From positions 62,001-126,000 of the forward strand of contig NZ_PHRF01000016.1 in the NCBI RefSeq assembly GCF_004151105.1: 64,000 nucleotides of DNA. Reading direction: 5' to 3'. Below the pieces are notes generated by a model, which was not told where the DNA came from, searched no databases, and saw only the letters and a program-made list of their open reading frames with translations. Each line of letters opens with the position of its first letter. Position 1 is the first letter of the stretch. Position numbers and translations under genes: made by a program. This document shows, in pieces, positions 25,184 to 33,715 of the stretch. The stretch comes from Streptomyces sp. L-9-10. GTDB taxonomy: Bacteria; Actinomycetota; Actinomycetes; Streptomycetales; Streptomycetaceae.

Positions 25184-25818
25184 ACCCGGCCTGGCCCGTG
25201 ATGCTGGTGGACGGAGACATCACCCTCCGCCCCATAAGGATGCGCGACCAGCGCGCGTGGCGTGAGGTGAACCGGCGCAACCGCGACTGGCTGCGGCCCT
25301 GGGAGGCGACCATCCCGCCGCCGCCCCCGGGCGGCCCGGTCGCCCAGCGCCCCACCTACCGTCAGATGGTCCGCCACCTGCGCGGCGAGGCCAACGCCGG
25401 CCGGATGCTGCCCTTCGTCATCGAGTACCAGGGCCGGCTCGTCGGCCAGCTGACCGTCGCCGGCATCACCTGGGGCTCGATGTGCTCGGGTCATGTCGGG
25501 TACTGGGTGGACCGCGAGGTCGCGGGCCGCGGCGTCATGCCGACCGCGGTCGCCCTCGCCGTGGACCACTGCTTCCGTTCGGTCGGATTGCACCGCGTCG
25601 AGATCTGTATCCGCCCCGAGAATGGCCCCAGCCGCCGGGTGGTCGACAAACTCGGATTTCGCGAGGAGGGGCTGCGCCCCCGCTATCTGCATATCGACGG
25701 AGCGTGGCGGGACCATCTCATCTATGTGCTCACCGCCGAGGAGGTGCCCGAGGGGCTGCTCCGTCGCTGGCGCAGGGCCCGACCAGGTGCGACCGGAAAC
25801 GATCAGAAAATGAAATAA
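25180..25818 (+). CDS. GNAT acetyltransferase, RimJ/RimL-like
   Basis: Cytosolic acetyl-CoA-dependent N-acetyltransferase of 212 aa, starting at an ATG that overlaps the mogA-like stop codon. The order ITLRPIRMRDQRAW, GHVGYWVDREVAGRGVMPTA (acetyl-CoA pyrophosphate loop), VGLHRVEICIRPENGPSRRV and LGFREEGLRPRYLHIDGAWR is that of ribosomal-protein or antibiotic acetyltransferases. Coupling to the molybdenum-cofactor genes is positional and common in Streptomyces; it does not reveal the substrate. Confidence 0.88.
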   Translation: MNPAWPVMLVDGDITLRPIRMRDQRAWREVNRRNRDWLRPWEATIPPPPPGGPVAQRPTYRQMVRHLRGEANAGRMLPFVIEYQGRLVGQLTVAGITWGSMCSGHVGYWVDREVAGRGVMPTAVALAVDHCFRSVGLHRVEICIRPENGPSRRVVDKLGFREEGLRPRYLHIDGAWRDHLIYVLTAEEVPEGLLRRWRRARPGATGNDQKMK

Positions 25819-25955
25819 GTGTTCGATAATGATCGGCATATGGCCATAAACTGATCCGCACCATCACAAAAAAATTCAGTGTTATCAGCTGGATCGTGCG
25901 ACACACCGGCTCAATTGGCGGATGCCCTCGTGCGAACCCCTCTACGGTGTGAACC

Positions 25956-27119
25956 GTGAGCAGCAGCGGCCTGATCTACGCAGTCATTGTCGGGGCCTGG
26001 GCCGCCTACTTGGTGCCGATGTGGCTCCGCAGGCAGGACGAGCTCAATGAGGCACGCCCGACGGAACGCTTCAGCACCGCCATCCGGCTGCTGTCCGGAC
26101 GGGCGTCCATGGAGCGCCGTTACGCCAAGGAGCTTCAGGAGCGCACCGCCGAGGAGGCGGGGCCCGACCGGGAACCGGACAGCCGCACGGAGTCGATCAG
26201 CTCCGTCGATGTCCGGGCCTTCTCCGCGCCCCCGGCCCGTACCGAGGCCCGGATGGAAATCCGCGCGGACGTCCCGGCCCCGGCCAGGCCGGAGGCCGCG
26301 CGCCCGGCGTCCCGTCCCGCCCAGGCGTCCCGCCCGGCGCCCGCGCGCCCCGCGCCCGACCGTTCCGCCCCCGCTCCCGGGCGGCGCGCTCCCGAGCGGC
26401 GCGTACGGCCCTCGGGCGCCGCGGCGGAACGCGCCCGGCGCGCACAGCGCCTCCAGGTCCTCGCCCGCCGGCGCCGTACCACCGTGGTCCTCTTCCTCGC
26501 CTTCACACTCGGCACGGTCGTCGCGGCGGTCGGCGGCCTCGGCTTCCTCTGGGCGCCGGCCGTCCCGGCCGTACTCCTGAGCGCGTACATCGTGCATCTG
26601 CGCGGTCAGGAGCGACGGCGCTTCGCGTTCACCATGGACCGGCGCAGGGCCGAGGCCGCCGCGCAGCGGCTCCGTGAGAACCGCCCGCGCCGCCACCAGC
26701 CGTCGACGGCCGCCGCGGGCGAGCCGGACGAGGAGCCCGAACCCGGCCCCGAGCCTGCCCCCGCGCCCACGGTCTCGCCCCAAGAGGCGGGCCGCCGCGC
26801 CCTGGTCGAGCAGACCGACCACGCGGAGTGGGTGGACCAGCAGCGCGAGCGCGGCCCGGCGAGCGGCGACAGCTGGGACCCCGTACCGGTCCCGCTCCCC
26901 ACGTACGTCACGGCCCCGGTCGCTCCCCGGGCCACCGGCGGCGTCGAGGTCGGCGACCCGGAAACGTGGAGCGCGGCCCGCTCCTCCACGGCGGAGCCCG
27001 CGGTGGAGCCCCCACCGCCGCCCCGCGCCCCGGCCCCCCGCCGCACGCGCGACCGCGGCAGGACCCCGCTGTTCGACCAGTACGACGAGGACGACCGCCC
27101 CCGAGCGGCCAACGAGTGA
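25956..27119 (+). CDS. sepX: Divisome membrane protein SepX/GlpR
   Basis: Membrane protein of 387 aa starting at GTG 25956. Residues 4-24 are TM1 (GLIYAVIVGAWAAYLVPMWL), followed by the diagnostic LRRQDELNEARPTERFSTAIR. Two closely spaced helices lie at ~170-210 (VLFLAFTLGTVVAAVGGLGF and a second span), separated from TM1 by a long Ala/Pro/Arg-rich disordered segment. The C-terminal 130 residues are again Pro/Glu-rich. In Streptomyces SepX organises FtsZ rings and cross-walls and interacts with Glp, whose gene lies 2 kb upstream. There is no ordinary enzymatic domain. Confidence 0.88.
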   Translation: MSSSGLIYAVIVGAWAAYLVPMWLRRQDELNEARPTERFSTAIRLLSGRASMERRYAKELQERTAEEAGPDREPDSRTESISSVDVRAFSAPPARTEARMEIRADVPAPARPEAARPASRPAQASRPAPARPAPDRSAPAPGRRAPERRVRPSGAAAERARRAQRLQVLARRRRTTVVLFLAFTLGTVVAAVGGLGFLWAPAVPAVLLSAYIVHLRGQERRRFAFTMDRRRAEAAAQRLRENRPRRHQPSTAAAGEPDEEPEPGPEPAPAPTVSPQEAGRRALVEQTDHAEWVDQQRERGPASGDSWDPVPVPLPTYVTAPVAPRATGGVEVGDPETWSAARSSTAEPAVEPPPPPRAPAPRRTRDRGRTPLFDQYDEDDRPRAANE

Positions 27120-27249
27120 CCCAGCGCCCCCCACCCCGCCCCCGCTCACCCCGCCCACCCCCGGGCCCGGTGACACGGTGCCCCGGTGACCAGCCCCTGA
27201 CGGATTTCCGAGCACGGCGGAGAGGGTGCTAAAGTTTCACTCGTTGCAA

Positions 27250-27323
27250 GGGCCTGTGGCGCAGACTGGTAGCGCACCTCGTTCGCATCGAGGGGGTCAG
27301 GGGTTCAAATCCCCTCAGGTCCA
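27250..27323 (+). tRNA. tRNA-Ala (anticodon CGC)
   Basis: The 74-nt sequence folds as a cloverleaf. The acceptor arm is GGGCCTG paired with CAGGTCC (one G-U), the D-arm GGCGCAGACTGGTAGCGC, and the anticodon arm CCTCG-TTCGCAT-CGAGG with CGC at the anticodon. The T-arm is GGGG-TTCAAAT-CCCC. The discriminator base is A and the CCA end is not encoded. CGC reads the GCG alanine codon. Confidence 0.93.
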
Positions 27324-27364
27324 CAACAACAAGGCCGTTCAGTGGTTCATCCAGGAACGGTTCA

Positions 27365-27405
27365 CGAGATCCCGGTCAGACGGTCATCGTCTGACCGGGA
27401 TCTCG
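27365..27405 (+). terminator. Terminator downstream of tRNA-Ala
   Basis: A perfect 18-bp stem (CGAGATCCCGGTCAGACG and its complement) with a 5-nt loop, followed by TCGTTTTG, lies 41 nt after the tRNA. It is an intrinsic terminator for the tRNA transcript. From 27406 to the next gene at 27563 nothing is recognised. Confidence 0.9.
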
Positions 27406-27562
27406 TCGTTTTGAGCTCCTGCTGGTGTGAGAGTCAGCCTGCCGGGCCGTTGGGAAGCGCAGTGGTCCGTCTCGGAGGCCCGGGGTTTGGGAAGCGGGCC
27501 TGCCGTGGAGACCGCCGGAGTGGAAGCAGGCTCCTACGGTCTCGCGACGCGTCGGTCCTCAC

Positions 27563-28633
27563 TCACTGGAAGCTGAGCCGGTGCGGGTGTGTGGGGTCGT
27601 CAGGGCAGGTGAAGACGCGCATCAGCCCACGACCGAGATAGACGCCGGTGGGGACGTTGGCACCCATCGAGTGGACGCTGTCCCGGTCCTCGAGCGGGAC
27701 CCAGCTCAGCGTGCCGTTGTCCCACTCGCGGTCGTGGACGGTCAGCAGGGGCCGCATGGCCACGCCGCACGAGCAGGTCATCGGAGCCGGCCCTGTGAGG
27801 TGCCAGGAGGCGAACCCGCCGACTTTCCATCCCGGTGGGATGGACAGGTCGTGCTGGTAGGTGAGTTCGGACTGTTCGGGGCCGTCGCCGGTGGCGGCCT
27901 CGTATTCCTCGTAACTGTCGTAGCTGCCGGGGTCCTCGGAGTCGTCCTCGGCGTCCAGGAGTTCTTCCTCCCATACTTCGATGGACTCCTGGAGTTCCTG
28001 GCTCAGCATGCCGAGGTATTCATGCTCCGTCACCTGTTCCGGGTCGATCACGCACGTCATGGGCACGCATTCCTGACGGCCGACGACAACGGGCTCCGGG
28101 ATGTCCGAGAGAATGTCCGTCACATCCTGCGAGTGCCGCCATTTCAGTACCACGTCGACTGTACGGTCCGGTCCGTGGGCCTCGAACGGGCACCAGAAGA
28201 CTTGAAGGAGGTCCTTCCCCTCGGGGCCGTTGAGATCCGGAATGTCACGGGTGAACAACTGGGCGGCGGCGAGAAGCGGAATGGGATCTTCCGTTCCGAT
28301 CTCGGGGGCGTGCAAGCCTGGTTGGAGAGCGGAGAGAGCCTCACGTTCGGGCTGCGACAGTTCACCCCGAGGGTCGCGCTGCCAGGCGGCGTCCAGAATC
28401 CGGCGCTCCTCCCGTACGTCCTCCAGCCGGTGCCCCGTGCTTTTGTCGTGGGAGGCCGTGCACACGGGCCACGGCTCGGCGGAAGGCCACAGGAACGGGC
28501 CCGCCACTGAGCTCTCGTCAGGCTTCGGAGAGCCTTTCCGGGGGTGCAGGCGGGTACTCGTGCGACGGTACCGGACAAGTTCCGGGAAAACCTCCTCGAT
28601 ATCGACGGGCCGTTCGGGCGTGGTGCGCGTCAC
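27563..28633 (-). CDS. Conserved hypothetical (DUF1963/YwqG-like), candidate RHS immunity protein
   Basis: Cytoplasmic acidic protein of 356 aa, GTG start behind GGGAGGAAAG. It resembles a common Streptomyces family related to DUF1963 (YwqG). LHPRKGSPKPDESSVAGPFLW and PLLAAAQLFTRDIPDL lie in the first third, DLLQVFWCPF in the middle, and PPGWKVGGFASW, then CSCGVAMRPLLTV and VFTCPDDPTHPH near the end. The Cys pairs may bind metal. A Glu/Asp-rich insert lies around residues 215-250. It begins 33 nt after the RHS toxin stop codon on the same strand, the classic position of an immunity gene. No characterised immunity domain is recognised, so that role is inference; a general YwqG-type function is the alternative. 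Confidence 0.7.
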   Translation of the reverse strand: MTRTTPERPVDIEEVFPELVRYRRTSTRLHPRKGSPKPDESSVAGPFLWPSAEPWPVCTASHDKSTGHRLEDVREERRILDAAWQRDPRGELSQPEREALSALQPGLHAPEIGTEDPIPLLAAAQLFTRDIPDLNGPEGKDLLQVFWCPFEAHGPDRTVDVVLKWRHSQDVTDILSDIPEPVVVGRQECVPMTCVIDPEQVTEHEYLGMLSQELQESIEVWEEELLDAEDDSEDPGSYDSYEEYEAATGDGPEQSELTYQHDLSIPPGWKVGGFASWHLTGPAPMTCSCGVAMRPLLTVHDREWDNGTLSWVPLEDRDSVHSMGANVPTGVYLGRGLMRVFTCPDDPTHPHRLSFQ

Positions 28634-28666
28634 TTCTTTCCTCCCAGTTGCTGTTCCCCGCGGATG

Positions 28667-30091
28667 CTACACGCCGGTTCGAATCCCGGCAGCGGGGTTC
28701 TCCATACTGTGGGTGAACTTGAATTTGTCATTGCCGAAAGCGGTGAAGTCGATACGGATCGGGATTGGATTGCTGCCTTCGTAGACCGGCTTGATGTTGT
28801 ACTGAACGATTTCGCCTTTCTTGACCGCGTCGAAGATGACCTGTTCGACCTGGTCCCGCTGGTCCGGTGAATTCGTCGGCGTCTGCGTCTGGGTCACCAG
28901 GTTGTGAAACGCCAGCCTTCCCTTGCCCGCGCCGCCCAACCGGTCGGCGAGCAGATGTCCCCGCGCCTCGTTGAAGGCCGTTCCGTTGCCGCGCCAGCCT
29001 GGTGGCCACAAGGAGCCGGCCTCCGAACCGGTGTGCAGCATCTCCGGACGGAGCTGCGCGTAGACGCCGGTGGGACGGCCCAGGTGATCGAGACGACCGT
29101 AACGAACGCCGCCGTTCCAGTCGTACGCGTCCATCTGACAGCGCTTGGGAGCGAGTCCCAACGGGTCGGTCCACGTCCACGGATTGAGGACGTAGGTGGA
29201 CGGGTTGGGCGCGGGTGACAGGCCCAGCGGATCCAGACTGGTGTAGCGGGCTGTGTCGGGGTCGTAGAGGCGGAAGTAGTTGTAGTGGAGCCCGGTTTCG
29301 GGGTCGGCGTACTGGCCCGGGAAACGTAACGGTGTGTATGCCGTCGCTCCCTTGTTCCACGCGGTGGTGCCCCAGCACGTAGAGCGGCTGCGCCAGGCTG
29401 TGTCGCCCGTCTCGGACACGAGCTCGGTCGGTGTGCCGACCAGGTCGGAGACGATCACGAAGAACCGGGCGTCGGTCTCCTCGTCGCCCGGCGTCCTGCG
29501 CTCGTACTGCGCGAGCGGCCTGTTGCCTTCGTATTCCCAGGTCACCACGGTGCCAGTGGACGTATCCGACTGTTCGGCCAGATGTGTGCCGTCCCAGGTG
29601 AAGTGGACGGTCTCCGCGACTGTCCGGCCGTCGGCGGCCATACGAAGCTTCGCCGTGCGCCGTCCCAGTGGGTCGTACGTGTAACGCCACACGGTGCCGT
29701 CGGGCGTGGTGCACGCGATGAGGCGGTCCTCGGCGTCGTACTCGTAGCGCCAGGTGTCGGGCCTTCGCGACAGCCGGGTGCGGCGCCGTACGACGACTCG
29801 GCCCGCCGCGTCGTGCTCGTAGCGGATCGATCCCGCGGAGATCAGCCGTCCGCCGTCGTAGGCGCGCCGGCCGCGGGCGTCCGCATGCCCGTTCGCTTCC
29901 GGCCAGTCGGCCGCTGTCTGGTTGCCGGCCGCGTCGTAGGTGTAGCGCTCCCGCCAGCCCGGGGCCTCGACGGCGACCGGGCGTCCAAGCGGATCCAGGG
30001 ATATGTTCATGTCCCGGCGGCTGTCCGCGGTCGACTCGCTCCATGAAACCGGATAGCTGTCGGCCCGGTAGACGTACTGCCGCTCGCGCAA
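28667..30091 (-). CDS. RHS toxin, C-terminal part: core domain and nuclease-like tip
   Basis: Second frame of the split gene; the frame is open back to about 30178 but its first ATG is 30091. It continues the RHS repeats and includes the core-domain hallmark FPGQYADPETGLHYNYFRLY followed by YTSLDPLGL, the point where the shell closes and self-cleavage occurs. The ~165-residue variable tip carries NEARGHLLADRLGG and, later, FHNLVTQT, matching the (D/N)RGH...N pattern of Endonuclease_NS-type non-specific nucleases. A TTA leucine codon (complement 29327-29329) lies in TPLRFPG, so translation may need bldA tRNA. Confidence 0.8.
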   Translation of the reverse strand: MRERQYVYRADSYPVSWSESTADSRRDMNISLDPLGRPVAVEAPGWRERYTYDAAGNQTAADWPEANGHADARGRRAYDGGRLISAGSIRYEHDAAGRVVVRRRTRLSRRPDTWRYEYDAEDRLIACTTPDGTVWRYTYDPLGRRTAKLRMAADGRTVAETVHFTWDGTHLAEQSDTSTGTVVTWEYEGNRPLAQYERRTPGDEETDARFFVIVSDLVGTPTELVSETGDTAWRSRSTCWGTTAWNKGATAYTPLRFPGQYADPETGLHYNYFRLYDPDTARYTSLDPLGLSPAPNPSTYVLNPWTWTDPLGLAPKRCQMDAYDWNGGVRYGRLDHLGRPTGVYAQLRPEMLHTGSEAGSLWPPGWRGNGTAFNEARGHLLADRLGGAGKGRLAFHNLVTQTQTPTNSPDQRDQVEQVIFDAVKKGEIVQYNIKPVYEGSNPIPIRIDFTAFGNDKFKFTHSMENPAAGIRTGV

Positions 30092-30159
30092 GGTGACGCC
30101 GCGCGATGTCAGTGACCGATGGCTCGGCCTGCTGCGCGTGTCCCAGGCGGTGTCGAGGG

Positions 30160-33100
30160 TTACGGGTGTCTGAAGCGTGCCCAGGACTGGGACAGTTCGC
30201 GGCCGAGGACATCGTGCGTGAAGGCCAGGGCGTGTCCGTCGGTGATCAGACGGACGCGGTCACCTTCCGCGTTGTACTCCAGCCTGCTGACGGCACCCGT
30301 GGGCGTGGTCCGTGTCAGACGGCGGCCCAGGAGGTCGTAGGTGTAGCGGCTGGTACGGCCGTCAACGGTCTCGGAGACGAGGCGGCCCATGACGTCCCTC
30401 TCCATGGTGAGAGCGGAAGCCGGGGACCGCGCACCGATCAGCCGACCGCCGGCGCTGTATGTGTAGTGAGTGACGGATCCACCCGAGTCGAGGGCGGCCA
30501 ACCGGCCCATGGCATCCCATGTGTAGGTGAAGGTCTGGCCGAGCGGCGTGGTCCGGGATCCGAGGCGTCCTGCGGTGTCGTACGTGTACCGGGTCTCACG
30601 GCCGTCGAAATCACTCTCGGCGGCGAGCCGGCCGGCCGGGTCGTATGAGTAGTCCCAGGACCGCCCGAGTGGGTTGGTCACCCGCTCAAGGCGCAGCTCC
30701 GTGTCGTATCGCAGCTCGTAACGCGCTCCGTCGGCGGTGGTGCGGGTGATCGGCTTGTCGAAGTGCCCGTACTCGGCCGCTGTCACGCCACCGTGCGCGT
30801 CGGTGTGAGTGAGGCAGTTCCCCTCGCCGTCCCAGGTCCATTCCTCTCGGCTGCCGTCTTTGAGGATCCGGGAAAGCAGCCGGTCCTCGGCATCCCACGC
30901 GAAGTGTTCGGTCCCTCCCATGGCGTCGGTGATCCGCGTGGGGCGGCCCAGATGGTCGCGCACGACGCGGGTGACATGGTGTCCGGCGTCGGTGATCTCA
31001 AGAGGCAGCCCGGCCCGATCGGCTCGGATACGGGTGACGCCGCCGAGCGCGTCCGTGATGCCGGCCACGGCACCCGTGCGATCGTGGGTGAAGCGGGTGA
31101 CACTCCCGTCGGGAGAGCGGGTGCTGGTGCAGTTGCCCAGTTCGTCGAAGGTCTGTCGCCAGACGGCTCCCTCAGCGGTCGTCACCTCCACGGGAAGGCC
31201 GAGTGCGTTGTAGTGGGCGGTGGCCAGGGCGCCGTCGGGCAATCGGACCGAGGCCAGATTGCCCTTGTCGTCCCATGTCAGCTCCGTGGCATGGCCCAGC
31301 GGGTCGGTCCGCGAGATCAAATGGCCGTCCGGGCCCCAAGCCTGGGTGGTGGTGTTGCCCAGGGGATCCGTCTCCGCGATCACCTGAAGACGGTGGTTGA
31401 GCCGGAACACGGTGGTGGCGCCAGTGGAATCGGTGTAGCGGACGACGCGGTGGCCGGTCTCGGCCTCGACGCCGTATCCGAACGTGGAGGACAGGAAGCC
31501 GTCCGGGCCGATGGTCCGTACGACGCGGCCACCGTCGTACACGTACTGGAACGTCGAGAGGTTCCGGTCGGTCCACGACGTGATACGGCCGTCGGCATCG
31601 TAGGTGAAGCGCATCGGCTGTCCGACAGGGCCGGTCAGGTCGGTGAGGTCGCCTGCCGCGTCGTAGCCGTAGTCGAGAAGGGTGACCGGTCCGGAGGGAG
31701 CGCGCACGGCGAGCGCGGTGACGCGGGAGCTGTCGGCGGTCAGTTGTACGCGGTAGCCGCCGCTGTGTGTCACGGAGACAGGTGCGCCATCGGGGCGCCG
31801 TGCGAAGGACACATAGTTGTCGTTACGGTCCCTCACCTCCTTGAGCCAGTACGCGGGGGACCCGTTGTACGGGCTGCCGGTGAAGTACCACGTCGACCCC
31901 GAGGACGGGTCGGTTATTCGGTACGTCGTGGACGCGTTGTCCTGCCCCTCATACATCAGGGGAAGGTCCGGACCCTCAAGCGGCTGGACGCCGTCGGTGT
32001 CGCCGGGAGCCGGGAGCCCCGCGTAGATCAGCAGGGAGCCGTCCTCCCGCGCCCAGACCGCGCCTTTTCCCTTGGCGTCCAGTTCGATGCGTTCGTCCAG
32101 GGTGGAGGCCCAACTCCGGCCGAACCAGCGGCCCCACCGGTATTCGGACAGGTGGGTACGGCGCAGGACGAGGGGAAGGACACCGGGGAGCGACAGATCT
32201 GTCTGGGGAAGTGTCATCTCGCCGGTGGCGACATCGACCGGATCGTTCTTGCACGTCTTCTTCTCCAGCGAGACGGCGTTGCGGCGAGGGTCGTCCTTGG
32301 CGCCGTCGAGGGAGTTCGGCTTGACACGTGTGTTGTCGGATCCGCGACGGTGCTCGCCGTCCGAGACGCCGCGGCGTCCGCCCAGGCCGCCCTCGTCCCT
32401 GCCGTCGTTCGACACGATGCTCTTGACGCGGTCTCGGATGTCCTGGTCGGTGTTTCTGTGGGTCTTGGAGCTTCTGGTGATGGCGTTGGGCACCGTCTTG
32501 CCGACGTGGTCGCCAAGGTCCTTCAGCGCCTTGCCGAGTCTTTCCGTGACCCCTTCGATGGTGGTGTCCAGGACGGCGGTCAGGGAGTCCTTGCCCTTGG
32601 CGCGCCCGTGGTGGCCCTTGGCTCTGCTGAGCTTGTCCTTGGTCCTGCCAGTCATCGAGATCTGCACGTTGGCCAGGTGCATACCGGCTTTGCCGTGCGC
32701 ATCGTGGTCGATCTCGGGACCGCCGCCCGGCGCCGGGCCGGACGACCCACCGGCCGAATTGATCTGTAGCCCGTCTTTCCCGGCCCGCACTGTCCGGTCG
32801 GTGTCGTAGCCGTCCTGCACTCCTGCCGCGTTCATCGCGGTCTGGATCGCCAGGTCGGCGACGATGTTCTCGATGGCCGCGACCGCAGGCTCGGTGAGCG
32901 TCGCCACGATCTCCGAGACGGCCGCCTCCGCCATTTCCCTCAGGATCCTCTTGAACGCGATCCGGGTGGCCGCGATCTTGGCACCGGCCAGGAGTGTCGA
33001 CAGCCCCGCCGTCACGGGTGCGAAGGCGAGCGTGACGCCCACCGTGGCGCACAGGTCGGCCAGTTCACCCACCGCGGCGATCTTCCGGGCCACGATGATG

Positions 33101-33393
33101 TCCGCCACCCGGTCCAAAGCGCCCGCTACTGTCCGGGAAGCCTTCGCCAGGTTCTGGTGCTTGCCCTGCACCTTCGACCAGTGGTTGTCCAACGCCGTCA
33201 GGGACTCGCTCTGCCCGGTGGAGAGCAGCTGCTGGATGTGCTGGTAGGCGGCGTGCGCGTCATCTTCGGCATCATCCGCGAACTCCCGCAACGCGTCGGC
33301 CATGTCGCGGTAGGCGTCCTCGTCGACGTTGGGCCACCCCACACCGACCACATCGAGCATCGTGTCGACGCCTTCTGGAATTGTGTAACCCAC
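30160..33393 (-). CDS. RHS toxin, N-terminal part: WXG100-like export domain and RHS repeats
   Basis: First frame of the split gene, 1,077 aa, GTG start at 33393. Residues ~15-105 are helical and resemble the WXG100/ESX-like leaders of actinobacterial polymorphic toxins (DVVGVGWPNVDEDAYRDMAD, later LDNHWSKVQGKHQNL), suggesting export by a type VII system. Residues ~110-210 contain hydrophobic Ala/Val-rich helices. A Lys/Gly/Arg-rich linker is followed by DUF6531 (CKNDPVDVATGEMTLPQTDL) at ~385, then more than ten RHS/YD repeats of the form YDxxGRLxxxxDxxGxxTxYxY that form the shell enclosing the toxin. Confidence 0.85.
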   Translation of the reverse strand: MGYTIPEGVDTMLDVVGVGWPNVDEDAYRDMADALREFADDAEDDAHAAYQHIQQLLSTGQSESLTALDNHWSKVQGKHQNLAKASRTVAGALDRVADIIVARKIAAVGELADLCATVGVTLAFAPVTAGLSTLLAGAKIAATRIAFKRILREMAEAAVSEIVATLTEPAVAAIENIVADLAIQTAMNAAGVQDGYDTDRTVRAGKDGLQINSAGGSSGPAPGGGPEIDHDAHGKAGMHLANVQISMTGRTKDKLSRAKGHHGRAKGKDSLTAVLDTTIEGVTERLGKALKDLGDHVGKTVPNAITRSSKTHRNTDQDIRDRVKSIVSNDGRDEGGLGGRRGVSDGEHRRGSDNTRVKPNSLDGAKDDPRRNAVSLEKKTCKNDPVDVATGEMTLPQTDLSLPGVLPLVLRRTHLSEYRWGRWFGRSWASTLDERIELDAKGKGAVWAREDGSLLIYAGLPAPGDTDGVQPLEGPDLPLMYEGQDNASTTYRITDPSSGSTWYFTGSPYNGSPAYWLKEVRDRNDNYVSFARRPDGAPVSVTHSGGYRVQLTADSSRVTALAVRAPSGPVTLLDYGYDAAGDLTDLTGPVGQPMRFTYDADGRITSWTDRNLSTFQYVYDGGRVVRTIGPDGFLSSTFGYGVEAETGHRVVRYTDSTGATTVFRLNHRLQVIAETDPLGNTTTQAWGPDGHLISRTDPLGHATELTWDDKGNLASVRLPDGALATAHYNALGLPVEVTTAEGAVWRQTFDELGNCTSTRSPDGSVTRFTHDRTGAVAGITDALGGVTRIRADRAGLPLEITDAGHHVTRVVRDHLGRPTRITDAMGGTEHFAWDAEDRLLSRILKDGSREEWTWDGEGNCLTHTDAHGGVTAAEYGHFDKPITRTTADGARYELRYDTELRLERVTNPLGRSWDYSYDPAGRLAAESDFDGRETRYTYDTAGRLGSRTTPLGQTFTYTWDAMGRLAALDSGGSVTHYTYSAGGRLIGARSPASALTMERDVMGRLVSETVDGRTSRYTYDLLGRRLTRTTPTGAVSRLEYNAEGDRVRLITDGHALAFTHDVLGRELSQSWARFRHP

Positions 33394-33715
33394 GACGCAA
33401 CAGCCCCCGCTCTGCTGGTAATCAGTTCATACGATCTTTCAGCATGTCATGGGACGTGGGGAGCCACCCCGGCCGGTCCTCCCGGCCCTGTCACGGGCCC
33501 GGATTCTCGCGTTTCCGGGGACCGTTCAGTGCGGCTCGGGTCAGTCGGCGCCGTCGAAGCGGCGGTACGACGCGCCCCCGCGCGAGGACTGATGAACAAG
33601 TCTCGTACTGAAAAACGAAATTGGGAGAGTGATGTCCCGAAGTGGCGTGCGTGGTCCCCCACTTGGGTGAAGCGGGCTCACGGATATTCCCCGCAGGCCA
33701 CTAATGTGCCGCAAC
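33394..33715. other. Non-coding divergent region between RHS and DUF5949-like genes
   Basis: This ~320-bp stretch holds the 5' regions of the RHS gene (minus) and the DUF5949-like gene (plus). It is less GC-rich near 33415-33445 and 33590-33620. Short frames inside it have shadow-like composition. No WXG100 partner gene, palindrome or strong promoter match was found. Confidence 0.5.

Larger units (their letters stand above)
28667..33393 (-). pseudogene. RHS polymorphic toxin gene interrupted by a frameshift
   Basis: The two open frames here are halves of one RHS protein of about 1,575 residues. The first ends at TAA 30160-30162 with the unlikely tail WARFRHP, while the next frame continues sensibly through LQTPVTLDTAWDTRSRPSH into further RHS repeats. 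Adding one base near 30178-30184 restores a single frame over the whole span: 4,727 nt is one short of a multiple of three. Either the gene is a recent pseudogene, it uses programmed frameshifting, or the assembly has a one-base error. No slippery heptamer is obvious at the junction. Confidence 0.8.

Noticed and set aside
28676..28687. GGTTCGAATCCC, a tRNA T-loop-like motif in the RHS 3' end, considered as a tRNA remnant or attachment site of an island beginning at tRNA-Ala.
   Set aside because: The flanks do not form a T-arm, no duplicate of the tRNA-Ala 3' end was found, and no integrase is present.
30763..32769. A 668-codon plus-strand frame opposite the RHS gene.
   Set aside because: Antisense of repetitive RHS sequence; the repeats alone keep the frame open.
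33447..33662. A 71-codon minus-strand frame upstream of the RHS gene, considered as a WXG100 partner.
   Set aside because: No W-x-G motif, not helical, and Pro/Arg/Thr composition typical of shadow frames.
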